Source of the DNA: Epiperipatus broadwayi
Lineage: Eukaryota; Onychophora; Udeonychophora; Euonychophora; Peripatidae
DNA: 64,000 nucleotides
NCBI GenBank assembly: GCA_028023455.1
Contig: JAQFVV010000014.1
Coordinates: 4,713,336-4,777,335, forward strand
Reading direction: 5' to 3'
Under the pieces are notes generated by a model. That model saw only the letters and a list, made by a program, of their open reading frames with translations, was not told the DNA's origin and did not search any database. This document shows positions 10,734 to 22,854 of this stretch, one piece after another. Every line of letters starts with the position of its first letter. Position 1 is the first letter of the stretch. The translations under genes and the position numbers were made by a program.

Positions 10734-12360
10734 ATGCAGCCAGCAATATCAGAATTTGACATCACAAAGGCAAGTGAATGGCCCTTCTTTATCCAAAAAA
10801 TTGAGAAACTCCTGGTCATCAATAGAATAAAATATGACAAAATTAAAACTGCAATGTTATTGTGCTACATGGGGAAAACTGTTATTCTGATTGCTAACAG
10901 ACTAGTTGAACCTAAAACCTTGAAAGTATTAACATTTCAGCAGCTCAAAGAGAAATTAACAGAGTACTTCAACTCTCATGAGTCTAGACATATTGTCAGA
11001 CTTCATTTTAGGAACTGACATCAAGGAAAAAATGAGTGTACCCAAGAATATGGCCCTGCAATAATTGGCCAAGAACTGCATCTACAATTCATACTTGGAG
11101 GAAGCACTCCTTGAACAATTTCTATGTAGTATGACCAGTAATGCCTTGAGACAACAGTTATTGGCAGACAGTGCCATCAACTATAAGAAGCTATCAAGCA
11201 TGGAATAACTCATGATCTTGTGCTATGCAAGCAAAAGAATTCGCAGTCATCAAATTAGTGGACAATGATCCCTATGAAATAGCCAAGGTCAATAATTCAG
11301 AAGGAAGTGCACCCCAGCAAGTTAACACAATGTAAAAAATTCTGAGCAATATTAAGTGTTTCTGCTGTGGGAAAATAGGACACAGGTCCACGGAATGTGT
11401 TTATAAAGATCAACAATGCAGAAACTGTAAAAAAATTGGCCATTCAGAGAAAATGTGTCAAAAAAAAAGAAATCTGTTGATTATACTAGTGAAAAATGTC
11501 AGGAGCATCTTTCTAAAGACAAACCTACTTAAGAAATGTTTGTTCTAATAAATAACTTGTCATCTGACCAGGATCACAAAATTGAAATGACATTACAAAT
11601 CTTCGAAAAACCTATTTTTATGGAAATAGACTGTGGTAGTGAAATATTCTTGATCTCTCTTATAGACTAGAAAACCATCATGGCTGACATGACACATCCC
11701 CTGAATATACTAAAGCCAAACTTAAAAGCTCCCAATGTAAATGATAACACCATCAACATTAGAGGCCAAATCCAGGTTCCAGTCATAACTAGTAATGTCA
11801 AGAATCATAAACTACCATAATATAAACCCTCTCATTGGCCATGAATGGTTCAAAGAATTGGGAATTAAATTTACATACTGGAATAAATAAGGACAAATAC
11901 CAGCTCTCCAATCATCAGAGAAAGACTATCATTGTGTGCAAACTGAGGATGTCAAATCATCCACTGATATTATAAATAAATTTTCACCTAATGATCACTT
12001 TTGGATCAAAAATAATCAAGATAAAAAGTGGAACAGTGGAGAAGTAGTACATCACCTGAGCAATCAAGTTGTTGCCATCCGGATGGCAGATGGAAAAGTA
12101 TTTCATAAGCATATCAAGAAACTACAAAGGAATAGCAGCAAGTTTACTTTTGAAAGTTAAATTGAAAGCAGAAATGGAAAAGCTACAGAGTGGGAATAAC
12201 TCAGTAAAACCTCCTAATGGTAATAATTTTACTGCATTAGAATCCAATACCCCACTACACCCTAGGCATGACAGAAAACCCCCTGCCTATTTTGGCAACT
12301 ATGCTCTTAATTTAGAGAGCAGAAAATGAAAACCCTCTGATCTCTGAACTGGGGGGGAGG
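10734..12360 (+). mobile_element. Ty3/gypsy-type retrotransposon remnant with internal deletion
   Basis: The parts appear in element order. A Gag-like frame (10734-11018, starting MQPAISEFDITKASEWPFFI) is followed by stop-interrupted Gag. A double CCHC zinc knuckle at about 11357-11458 reads CFCCGKIGHRSTEC then CRNCKKIGHSEKMC. A retropepsin-like site at about 11618-11660 reads MEIDCGSE...LIS, with the usual D-T/S-G altered to D-C-G. A pol C-terminal tail at 11936-12160 ends VAIRMADGKVFHKHIKKLQR, as in the end of integrase of the K02A2.6-like gypsy group. The reverse transcriptase, RNase H and integrase core are absent: only about 270 bp separate protease from the tail. A purine-rich tract (GGGGGGGAGG, about 12350-12359) precedes TGTGCAAAATAC, the expected PPT-LTR arrangement. 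It sits inside a dynein intron, opposite to the host gene. Confidence 0.75.
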
Positions 12361-13085
12361 TGTGCAAAATACAATATATTAAAAAAATCTAATAAACATG
12401 TATTTTTATTGAAACAGGAAAAGACGTGAAAATGTTACAGTTTAAATTAAACATGTGTGTATAAATGCAATGGACATATAAAAAAGGCTATAAACTAATT
12501 AGGTGAAATTAATTTAAAGATCAGAAATTCTGATTAAATATCAAATATCCCTATAGCAAATTTAATTAAATGACAATGGAAAATACAGATTGGATTCCTG
12601 ATAAGAATTATCTGAAAAAGGAAAACTTTAATTAATTAAATATATAAGAACTGGTATTATGTATTTATTTAACAAAAAATGCAGGTTGGAATGTAATAAC
12701 ATTGGTACTACCACTTAGTACTGTGGGACTCCAACCAATTAGATGATTAAAATGAAACCAGAGAGTGGCAATCTTCATAAGAAAGGGAAGAGAAAAATAA
12801 TTTGTGAATTGAAGCTCTTGAAGAACAGACATATTTCTTCCACTGGCAATTACTGTCAGCCTTGCCAATCTGGCCTCTCCAATAACTATTCTCTGGACAT
12901 TTAATTAATATTCTGGGACAACAGTACCAGGTCACAGGACTTTTATAAATCAACTGCCTCAACCCCATGTAAAAATATGTTATAACTTTATATGCTGAAG
13001 AGAGAAGAAAACTTCTAATAAACTATTTAAATATTATGGAGTATCTACAATTTAAATTGTCATGCCACCTGAGATTACATCAATG
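12361..13085 (+). repeat. Putative 3' LTR of the gypsy remnant
   Basis: The region starts with TG right after the polypurine tract and could end near ATTACA at about 13073. It is GC-richer than the surroundings in the middle (12690-12960) and has no coding potential on the plus strand. No matching 5' LTR was found, so the right end is uncertain. Confidence 0.35.
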
Positions 13086-13860
13086 TCATTTTTATTAAAT
13101 TGCAATCTAGCTGCACTGTAACTTAATCACTGCTGGACATAGCATCCTGTTTAAAATTAACATTCTTTAAAATCATATATTCACATGTTGAAACAACAAA
13201 ATTACAAATTTGTGTAACTATAGGCAAACCCATTGGCCAACCTTTTTTCATTTTATAATAACAACCTTCAAATTCAGCATAAATATTTTTATCTATAAAA
13301 TGTAAAGCATCTTTCACAAATTTAATCAATTTATAATCTACTTTTTTACAACTAATGCATTCAAAATAATTTCAATGGATCTTAACATATGATCCATATA
13401 TTTCACAAATATCAAAAGTACACATTATATATTGTCATTAACATTTATATTAGAAATTTTTTTACAAAGTAAAATGACAAATCCACAGTATATAATCCAA
13501 ATCTAGGATATCCTGTAAACATATCTCATAATAAAAAGAACCACCAAAATCAATTATTAACCATAAAGGAAATTCATCTTTATGCAATTTAATATTTGCA
13601 AAAATTATTGAATAAATTGCTGCCAGTGGATAAATTTTATAATATGTCCAATCATTAATAGCATTATTTTTCACTTTCTTTAACACATCATTAATAAATT
13701 TCAAATGTATACTCTCAATATTTACACTCTGTATTTTTTATAATTAAGTTTACTCATTTGACATTTCATTTTATTCAAATATATTGATCTTGACAAAATA
13801 CACATTCTTAATCCTTTATCTTCTTTTAAACCTATTAAATTATTCACTAATAAAAAACTT

Positions 13861-13952
13861 TTTTTCCATGTGTCAAAGCATCAGACAGGAAATGAACCCA
13901 GGGCAACTCATTGTAAGGCAGCTGTGCTACTACTTGGGTACCAATGCTTGAC
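13861..13952 (-). mobile_element. tRNA-derived SINE
   Basis: About 90 bp. On the minus strand it starts GTCAAGCATTGG, has an A-box-like segment, then GCACAGCTGCCTTACAA (anticodon-arm-like), a B-box-like GGGTTCATTTCC, and ends GATGCTTTGAC followed by CACATGGAAAAAAAG. The two ends can pair like an acceptor stem. Short A-rich direct repeats (AAAAAACTT, 13852-13860, and again at about 13956) flank it. It interrupts the PLE. Confidence 0.65.
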
Positions 13953-14278
13953 TATAAAAAAAACTTTTAAATCTGCAAACCAACAAACTATTTTTCACAT
14001 TTTAATCAATTTGTTTGAAATTTTCCGATTACATTTAATTAAGTTTAATGAATGTTCCACCACAACTTTTAATTCTAAATTACGATTATGCCAAGTCCTA
14101 CCAACAAATTTTGATCCAAAACTTAAAATGAACTCTTGCTATATTCCTATATTTATATTCGATAAATTAACAAAGTTTTGGTTTTAAATTTGACATCCAT
14201 TTTTACTTAAAATAGATTTTATTTTCTTATTAAACTTATTCATTTTATCATAATAATTATCAAAAAAATATTGTCAAT

Positions 14279-14374
14279 GTCAAGCATTGGTAACTGAGTG
14301 TTTAGCACAGTTGCCTTACAAGCAGTTGTCCCAGGTTCACTTCTCAGCTGATGCTTTGACACATGAAAAAAAAT
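14279..14374 (+). mobile_element. tRNA-derived SINE, second copy
   Basis: Plus-strand copy of the same family: GTCAAGCATTGGTAACTGAG, then AGCACAGTTGCCTTACAAGC, B-box-like AGGTTCACTTCTC, GATGCTTTGAC, ACATG and an A-rich tail. A target-site duplication of about 14 bp flanks it: AATATTGTCAAT on the left and AATATTGACAAT on the right, each preceded by A. This supports recent insertion into the PLE by target-primed reverse transcription. Confidence 0.7.
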
Positions 14375-14759
14375 AAAAAAATATTGACAATCACTTTTAT
14401 AATTAAACCATGCATCAATATTATGTATCCAAATAAAATGGTTTAAACACTTTAAATACTTCCTTTGATCCCATATTTCAAATTTACATTAACAAATTAT
14501 CTGACATAATATTTATGTCACATGTTTTCAAAATTGACAAATTACAACATTTATTAACTTTAATATTACAACAATTTGAAAAAACTCAAAATAGATTACA
14601 ATTGTAAAAGAATTTCAATCTACATTTTAACCATATTATCTTTATTGTTACCTTTTCCTATTCTTTCAAAATTCCATGGTTGACTCATTATAAATTGTTA
14701 TAATGTAATATGTAAAAATATTAAGCAATATTTGTATTAAAAATAAAAAAATTTCTAAT

Positions 14760-16130
14760 ATAAATGTTAATAATAATGATATAATGTGTACTTTTGATAT
14801 TTAAATGTATGGATCAATTATCAGATAGATTAAGAGCCACTGAAATTATTGTGATTGTGTTGGCTATAAAACAAGTAGATTATAAATTGATTAAACTTGT
14901 GAAAGAAGCTTTACATTTTGTAGATAAAAATATTTATGCTGAATTTGAACATTGTTATTATAAAATCGAAAAAGGTTGGCCAATGGGTTTGCCAATAGTT
15001 GTACAAATTTATAATTTTGTTGTTTCAACATGTGAATATATGATTTTAAAGAATGTTCATTTTAAACAGGATATTAAGGTTTATTATAGATATGTTGATG
15101 ATGTGTTTATATGTGGAAGAGTTAGTATTATTGATTAGTTATATTTTGAGTTAAATAAATTGGAAGGATTAAAGTGGAGTAGAACAATAGAAGAAAATAT
15201 GTCAATTAAATATTTGGATTTAAGAATTGATAGAAATAATGGTAAATTAGATTACTGTATGGTTGTTAAGGATATTGAAAAAAGAGGATATATCCCATGT
15301 GATTCACAGGTTTCAATATCACATAAATTATCAGCTTTGAAATCTTTTTCTGTTTAGGAATGAAAAGTTTTATAAATATTTATCTGATAGAATTTTTAAA
15401 TTGAGTAAATTTACTAATGACTTGTTAAATATTGGGTATAATTATAATATGGTGTATAATACTATTATAAATTTTAATAAAAAGTACTTTACATTAGATT
15501 ATAAATTATTAGAAAATAAAAAAGTTTGCATAGTTATTCCATGTATTAATAATGAAAAGGTGAAATATATAAAAAATATATTATGATATTATAAGATTGC
15601 TTTTTATACTCCGTTTAATTTAAATAGACTATTGAATAATTTTAAGAGTAAAAATATGTTTATTCATCAAAATTGTATAATATATAGATGGATTTGTAAA
15701 TGTGGCATGAGTTATATTGGTGAGTCTCAATGTACATTAGAAAAAAGAGCTAAGGAACATATTTTGCTATTGAAGCATGTTCAAAATTCAATTTCTGATA
15801 AAAATGGGGATATTTCATCTTCTGTATTCTCTGATCATAATAGAATTTGTAATTATGGATTTAATTTTGATTTTAATAATGTTAAATTATGGGAATTGAG
15901 AGAAACTATAATAAACATAAAATTAGGGAAGCTTTATTGATTAATAAATACAAACCAACACTTGATTAATAGACAAGCAGCGAATGTTAAGATTAATGAA
16001 TTGTGGGAATTATAAATTGATGAATTGGGGGGGGGATGTTTATATGACATATTGCTGTAACATTATTTTTGAATTTTGAATAGTGACAATGACTACTGAG
16101 CTAGTTAAAAGTACTTCTAAATAAAGTATA
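14760..16130 (+). mobile_element. Penelope-like element, RT to GIY-YIG endonuclease (most complete copy)
   Basis: Plus-strand PLE, 5'-truncated inside the RT. At 14794-15138: KGWPMGLPIVVQIYNFVVST, then the catalytic YYRYVDDVFICG with both aspartates intact. A stop follows; 15160-15357 has MSIKYLDLRIDRNNGKLDYC (RT thumb side), and another stop is at its end. 15401-15586 is the linker. 15632-15940 carries the GIY-YIG nuclease (IIYRWICKCGMSYIGESQC, then LEKRAKEHILLLKHV), and after a frameshift the element ends in LINRQAANVKINELWEL near 16012. A run of nine G at 16027-16035 is in the 3' UTR. RT plus GIY-YIG in this order is diagnostic of EN+ Penelope-like elements. Several in-frame stops mean no active product. 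Confidence 0.85.
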
Positions 16131-16299
16131 TTTAAAATATTTATTTACTGTATTTTGGATTGATATTGCATGAAGTAATTATATTTTTATAATAACTTTT
16201 AATATAGATATTGCTTTTGGTCAATATATATATATATATATAATAAGTTTTCAATATAGATATTGCTTTTGGTCAATTCATTAACCCTTCTCAACTGCT

Positions 16300-16740
16300 G
16301 TTAAATTCAAAAACTATAATGGAAGCAAATGTCATCAACATAAATCCCATGAATCCTAAATTTTAACATTAGCAGCATGTTTATGAATTATATTCATTTT
16401 ATTTCTATTTATTAAAATTGCCTCCTTAATTTTTCTTTTAAACCACTAAACATCACATGATCACTATTTCTTATGCTAGTACATACTGTATGTGGCACTA
16501 CTGTATAGAGTGTTGCCTGTTTTAATTTTTATTTTATTATGGTTTATCTCTTCATGAAGAATCTTAACACTTTCAATTTCCAACTTAAATTTATATTCAC
16601 ATATCCTTTTATGATCCAAGAAAATTGAAGCAGTCATTAAATGACTATTATTTTTATTGTTCACATACTCCTTTAATCTTTTTTCAACACTGCATCTTGA
16701 TTCATCTATTTCAATTTCTCAAGTAAAATTTTTAAGGATG
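16300..16740 (-). mobile_element. Penelope-like element GIY-YIG remnant, left arm of an inverted pair
   Basis: The minus-strand peptide at 16476-16664 (NNSHLMTASIFLDHKRICEY, then KFKLEIESVKILHEE) aligns with the plus-strand copy at 16.77-17.06 kb (NNSDLMTALLCLHYERRCKY, then KFKFDVESVKILHEE). The shared 3' tails read outward on both sides (16310-16380 and 17100-17220). This is the left arm of a palindromic PLE pair truncated to the nuclease and 3' UTR. Confidence 0.7.
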
Positions 16741-16744
16741 TAAT

Positions 16745-17230
16745 TTGTGTTACAAATAACATTATTAAATTAGTGAATAATTCTAAAAATGTCATACCTG
16801 TCAAGCAGAAAAATAGTGTTGTATATCAAATTTTTTATGGATGTAGGTTATTATATATAGGTGAATCGAGATGCAGCATTGAAAAAATATTAAAGAATCA
16901 TAAATTGTTATACAAGCATGTAAAAATTAAAAATAATAGTGATTTAATGACTGCTTTACTTTGCTTGCATTATGAAAGGAGATGTAAATATAAATTTAAG
17001 TTTGATGTTGAAAGTGTTAAGATTCTTCATGAAGAGAGAAATCATAATAAAAAAAAATAAGGAGGCAATTTTAATAAATAGAAATAAAATGAATATAATT
17101 AATAGACAAGCTGCTAATCTTAAAATTTGGGATTCATGGGATTTAAGTTGATGACATTTGCTTTTCATTATGGTTTTTGAATTTAATGGCAGTTGAGGAG
17201 GGTTAAAGAACTAATTAAAAGTATTTCTGT
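16745..17230 (+). mobile_element. Penelope-like element GIY-YIG remnant, right arm of an inverted pair
   Basis: 16773-17060 encodes SVVYQIFYGCRLLYIGESRC followed by SIEKILKNHKLLYKHVK. This is a GIY-YIG nuclease N-terminus with the second motif (LYIGES) preserved. The 3' tail (to about 17220) resembles that of the 14.8-16.1 kb element. Its 5' end abuts the oppositely oriented copy at about 16740. Confidence 0.75.
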
Positions 17231-17321
17231 GGATTGAAAGACTGTATATAATAGTTAATTACCATTATATTTATAATTTTTATTATTTCAATAGTTTTTT
17301 AATTAATGGACATTTTATTTG

Positions 17322-17347
17322 TAATATATATATATATATATATATGA

Positions 17348-17389
<42 letters not shown>
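17322..17389. repeat. (TA)n microsatellite, interrupted
   Basis: Two TA blocks separated by GAAACA, at 17328-17344 and 17351-17388. Confidence 0.9.
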
Positions 17390-17392
<3 letters not shown>

Positions 17393-20300
17393 TCAGATTA
17401 ATAAATTATATTGAACCATATGTCTGGGCATAAAAAGCAAAATGTGAAGATATTAATAATTAGCTAATAAAATCTAAAGAGATATCAAGAGTGACAAATA
17501 TGGCAGTACTTCTTTACCTCTGAAAAAGAGACAAGTGAATGAAACAAGGTATCTATAATTATTTAATACATTCAGACATTAATATAGTCGATAAAATGGT
17601 ATATTAAATGTTAGTCTAACTTTTCAGACTAACAAATAATAGCACTAATTGACAGAATAAAGACTTATCTATTAAATATAATTTGAATTCAAGGGATTTT
17701 AATGATTCCAAATACTAAATGTTTAAATATTTTTTATCTTATTAATAATACATATGACTTTAATTTTCAAGGATTCTCTTGCAGATATGAGTTACTAATT
17801 ACAATAAATATATATTATGCAAATGTAGATGACTAATGATGAAGTAGATAATTCATAATGAGGAATAAAAACTAAAATTAATTAATAAAATGAAATTCAC
17901 TTAATAATAACAAAATAAAACAAATAATATTCAAGTAAATAAGTATTTTATCAAATAGTATATTATTTAGTTGATAGATAAAAATGTATGGTATTTAATA
18001 ATCTATTTCTAGAATTGCATTAAGACGTGATAAACAATTCGCAGAAAACAAACTAGATTATATGTCAGTATAATCTTACTAAAATTAATGTTATATATTT
18101 TTTAAATCACTTTAGATAGTATGCTTGATTCCTCACCAGTTAATAAAATTTTATATTTATATTTTGGAATCATATGAATGAGTTTTATAACAAACATCTT
18201 TAAAACATGTACCAAAACAATTATTTCAACAGATTATATAGATGGTGAGACAAGTAGGCATACTTTTGATTAAATGGAATTATAATGAGAGTAATGACTC
18301 CCAATAGATACTACTAATAGTTTATAGCAACTTCTGTCAGTTACAAAATATATAGATGAATATTGAATACTACACGTAACTGCTAAATACCTTTCTATTT
18401 GTAAGGAATGCCAACTGAGCATAATATTTATTAATGCTAATAAAATTTTACAATATGTTTGTACCAACATTTATAAACTAACATAAAAACAATAGTTCAA
18501 TAACCTTTCAATTTTTAGTTGAAATGCCACAATGTTCTACTGTATATATATATATGCATAGTTTGTATTTAGTTTATATATGATGTTCTACTGTATATAT
18601 ATATATGCATAGTTTGTATTTAGTTTAAATATGAGTGTCCCATTTTAGAATTATAAATTTTGATGACAATTTTTAAATTTAAGACCATATTTTATACTTG
18701 TATTTAGCACATATTATTGTGAATTACAATTGTGCATTAATAATATATTGTTTCTTCTTTTTAATTGATTTCACGAACTTATATTTCATTACTTAATTTG
18801 ATGTGAAGAGAATTCAAATTTAATGTTACTGTATATAGATTTTTTACAAAAAAGTCTGAGTAGTCACAACAGGGAAAAGTTTTTATTATTCACCACATCT
18901 TGTTCATCATGATTCAAAGCAAATTATAAGTTTATCCACTAGATTTATACTACTAAATTGTTAATATGTATTAAATTCAAAATTCTTTTTTTTTTTTATT
19001 TTCTTTTTGAAAAATGAGGTGTTATAATATTTTATTTCCTTGGTATATTGTTATAGTATTTAACTACATTTGGATCAGGCTCATTTGTTCATTCATTCAT
19101 TTTATTTCCTTTCCAATAAAACATTACTGCCTGTTATTAAAATGTCATTACAATTAGAAGTTGGAATATAAAAATGTACATAATTTTTTTTGATATTCAT
19201 TCATATTCATTTGTTTGATAGAAAATAAATATTTAAAATATCACTTTAAACAGATTAAATAATTTAATCACAATATATAAATATAATTTTTTATTCAATA
19301 TTATTCAATTATGGCAACATATAATTCTACACATATATATCCAACAATGACTTAATGCTCTATTTGTTTATGTTTAAAGATTAATTACACAATTGTGTAT
19401 AGTAATTAAAATGTTGAATATTTATATCTTGTATTTGTATTTATATGTTATTTCTTTTGTTATATTATTATTAGGATAACATAATCAATATTAAATTTAA
19501 AAAATCATGGGATTTGAATTCAAATTTTACCAACTAGAATATATGTTATTTGTGAGCTTTTAAGTAAACTAAGGTGGCAGCCCATCTTTTAGAGAAATCT
19601 AGAGTTTTGTAGGCTACCAAAAAAAAATGTTTACAAAAAAACACTGGCTAGGAAATGCCATATTTATTATTACATTTTATTTTTTATTACTGTTATTTTT
19701 TAAAAAAAGAAATCATTGTGGAAAAATTAGTTATAGTTTATTTTCTTTTTTTTTTTTTTTGGATTAATTAATTAACAGAAAATTTAAAAATATATATAAA
19801 TACAATTTTTATACTCTATTCATATCAGCAGTGTACAATCAAATCATGACCATTAATGCACACTTTTCAGAAAGGCAAGATCCTGTATCTTTGGAAATAG
19901 TCCACTACAGTGAATTCTGTGACAGAAAGATCCCAAATTTTTATCATTATGATAATTTATCCAAAAAATGGCTAACAAAAAGAAACATACTTCTCATGTT
20001 AAAAAAAAATTAAAATGAAGCTTCTTAATAAAATTTATTTCTTTTTTTAAAATTTAACAATCAATATATTAATTTTGTTTTAATTTAACAATTAACATTT
20101 CTTCAATAGATTATAGGCCCTTGAAACTATAAATTTATCAAAAAAATATGGGCTGTCATCTTGGTTTATTTGAAAACTCACAAATATAAGGATACTTAGC
20201 TATTTCCTATTATAATTATGTTTATTTATGTAATTAATACATTGATGGTCACATAAATGACCATGATTTTTCTCCATTTAAAAATACCTAGATATTCATT

Positions 20301-20494
20301 CATCAACCAACAATAAATATCTTGGATAATTATGGGACAAATATCTGAAATAGTTCTCAATTCATTTAATCTGCTCTGTTCTATTTGACTATTATGGTCT
20401 TGAAACATAATGTTTATTTATTACATGATAGAACAACTTCTTTTGAGTGCAAATATAATAAAAATACTACTAAGCAAAAACACAAGTAAATTAC
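17390..20494. other. Intron sequence, AT-rich
   Basis: No gene is recognised between the PLE pair and the dynein exon. It contains a 51-bp tandem duplication (18532-18633) and several A/T homopolymers. Short open frames here carry no recognisable domain. Confidence 0.5.
18532..18633. repeat. 51-bp tandem duplication
   Basis: Two nearly identical units start ATGTTCTACTGTATATATAT at 18532 and 18583. Each runs through GCATAGTTTGTATTTAGTTT. Confidence 0.9.
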
Positions 20495-20718
20495 CTTGAC
20501 TTCTTATGGCAATAATAAAAAATAGCTTCTTTTGTAATACGGCGATTTGATCTTCTCATTTCATACAAAACTTCAAGCATCCACTCTTCAACTCTACCTT
20601 CTGGTGATACAGCATTATGAAAATTCATAACTTCACCTTCACTAGAGATCATTGCTGTTATTTGAGCATCACCACTAAGAGATTCCATAAACTGTAAACT
20701 TGCTATATTATCATACAT
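20495..20718 (-). CDS. DNAH10: Axonemal dynein heavy chain, linker exon (DNAH10-like), middle exon
   Basis: Internal dynein heavy chain exon of 224 nt: 74 codons plus two bases (AG) of an Arg codon finished by the next exon at 10067. The peptide starts MYDNIASLQFMESLSGDAQI. It contains ISSEGEVMNFHNAVSPEGRV, EEWMLEVLYEMRRSNRRITK and ends EAIFYYCHKKS. The SPEGRVEEWM...VLYEMRR...ITKEAIF pattern is the signature of the dynein linker domain. The acceptor is TTTTCTTTTAG (AG at 20720-20719) and the donor is GTAATT at 20494. The first Met is not a start codon: the exon begins in phase 0 straight after MIK of the 47.5-kb exon. The following intron (10068-20494) is about 10.4 kb and contains the gypsy and four PLE remnants. 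Confidence 0.93.
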
Positions 20719-21446
20719 CTAAAAGAAAATTATAAGCATAAAGTTCTTCATTAATATTAATACTTGGTAGCATTGACATGTTTCAAAAATATAATAATTG
20801 CTTTTTGATAAATTTTATTTGAAATTGTTAATTAAAAATAGCTGTGAAAATAGTGATTTTTTTTTTAAAAAAATATTATTAAATTTTGTTTATTAATAAA
20901 TATTAAATGTAAAAACTGATATCAAATTAAATAATAATGTATGTATGTTCTCTGCTCAAATGCAGAATAAACAATCAAGCATATATGATATATCCATAAT
21001 ATTAAACAACTAATGCAATGCTATTTATCTGATTATCCTGCAACACATATTTTCTGACTACTAGTATCAACATATTTATTTATCAGTCAATACTAAATGG
21101 TTATCCAGGTTGGCTATGGGCTTACTCTTTAAAGGAAAATTTTAAATATGTTTATGATCAGAAAAAAAATTCTATGATTCATTTAGCCGAGATTCAAACT
21201 TCCAAGTTTCAGGCATAGAAAACAAATGTTTTAATCATTAAGACCATCATAATATAATTATTTATGCATCCACAATCCCAAGCATACTACTTAAGATTCA
21301 AATTTAATTAGAGTAAAGTTCAAAATTCTTTTCAGATTATAAACAGGTTTAAAAATTTTATTTGAGGATACCAGCTTTTAGATAACCAATTAGTAAATAA
21401 GCATTTATTTATTTTATATAGCATACATTTACAATTGTATTACATT
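20719..21446. other. Intron sequence
   Basis: Nothing coding is seen. A SINE-like fragment lies at about 21178-21250. Confidence 0.5.
21178..21250 (-). mobile_element. tRNA-like SINE fragment
   Basis: On the minus strand, ATGGTCTTAATGATTAAAAC resembles a tRNA A-box region. It is followed about 35 nt later by AAGTTTGAATCTCGGC, a B-box-like segment. It is short, without clear flanking duplications; the call rests only on these two boxes. Confidence 0.4.
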
Positions 21447-21781
21447 CAAATATCAGCCTTTCAAGCTAACTGTGCATACGCTTTTGCGAGTGTTAACAAT
21501 AATAAATGAATACTTTCTCTCCAATACAAGATATAGTATTTATGCAGGAATAAAATGAATCACTTATTCCTATGACTCAAATGCTTACATATGAGCAAAT
21601 CTGAAGTACTGGCAACCTCACACTTTCCTTGCCAGTACTTCAGATTTGCTCATATATAAGCATTTGAGTCATAGGAATAAGTGATTCATTTTATTCTTGC
21701 ATAAATACTATATCTTGTATTGGAGAAAAAGTATTCATTTATTATTATTAACACTCACAAAGCTTGAAAGGCTGATATTTG
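21447..21781. repeat. 335-bp palindrome related to the 53.7-kb satellite
   Basis: The left arm (21447-21615) and right arm (21629-21781) are inverted copies. They meet at a 13-nt loop (CCTCACACTTTCC) with GTACTGGCAA/TTGCCAGTAC at the tip. Both outer ends carry CAAATATCAGCCTTTCAAG or its complement. The left arm matches the first half of the 335-bp satellite unit at 53661-55910 (CAAATATCAGCC, TTTATGCAGGAATAAAA, GAGCAAATCTGAAG). The transcript would form a very stable hairpin. Confidence 0.85.
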
Positions 21782-22854
21782 AAAAAAACCAATTAGCTAA
21801 AATTGTTTGATAAATAATGAACTAGCTTTTATTAAAAGGCAATATAAAATATTCAGATTAATTGGGGTTGGTCAAGGATGTGCCAAGTTGACAACTGTAA
21901 AACAAAAACAATGTGACTATAATATAATGTGGTCTTTACCACTGATAAGTGAGATCTCCTATTTCTAAGGAAGCTGAGTCAAGAATTACACTAAATGAAA
22001 AGGAATATCTAATTTACCAGTTATTTTTAATATAGTCAATTCTCCATAGAGTCGATATTACATTAAATTTCAAGTGCTTCATAATTAGGCTACTAAAGTT
22101 AAATAGCATTGTTACAATTTTAGAATATAAAGATATAAAAAAATATCCCAAGCTCAACAAAAAATGTAATATTTATGTTTTTATCAGTTTTAATGAAAAT
22201 AATTAATTGTACATTAATACTAATGCTTTTAAAAGTATCAAAAATAGTCAAAGGTCTAATATATACCCAGGTTAATATATAAATAAATTATCTTCCAATA
22301 GGGAGAGATGAATTATTATGTGAAAAATTATGATTTTTAAGAATTTGATTATAATTTTGATTAATTTGATGCACCCCAATTTGCAATATAATTCTTCATA
22401 TGATCATGTTTATAAAAAGATTGATGTCAAAACATTACATTTTGATTAATTGATGTAGAGAGTAGATACTCTGGGTCAAGAGAGAATTTGAATAATACTC
22501 ATTAGTGTTTGGCTATTCTTAGTTTCAGAAATTTTTTTTTTTTTTAATCTTATTTTCTAGTTATAGTTAATTAAACTTATGATATATTGTATTTATTGTT
22601 TTAATTGAAAACTTTAATTTTCTGAGATAAATTGTAAGATAGTTAGGTCTGACACTCTGTTAAAGCTGAGATTTACTGCAAACATCACATGAAAATAATT
22701 AAGATAAAAAGAATTATAAAAATACATACTAAATTCTTTACCAGTAAATGCAAAATATAATAAATGACTTTAAAGTAATGCTGGGTAACTGAAGACATTT
22801 TTTTTTTTGCAATATAGATAAAATAATACTAATCAAGTAATTTAGTGCTCAGAG

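Larger units (their letters stand above)
13110..14620 (-). mobile_element. Penelope-like element remnant, N-terminal part and RT domain
   Basis: Minus-strand PLE copy. Reading from its 5' side, 14220-13960 encodes a PLE N-terminal-like stretch (FILSFGSKFVGRTWHNRNLE). Then 13704-13462 gives an RT finger region (EFPLWLIIDFGGSFYYEICL). Then 13329-13123 gives RT motifs (HFIDKNIYAEFEGCYYKMKK, GWPMGLPIVTQICNFVVSTC). It stops just before the YVDD catalytic loop, so the 3' part with GIY-YIG is missing. Stops and frameshifts show it is dead. Two tRNA-derived SINEs (13861-13952, 14279-14374) have inserted into it. The same RT segment in opposite orientation starts at 14.76 kb, forming an inverted pair. 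Confidence 0.75.
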
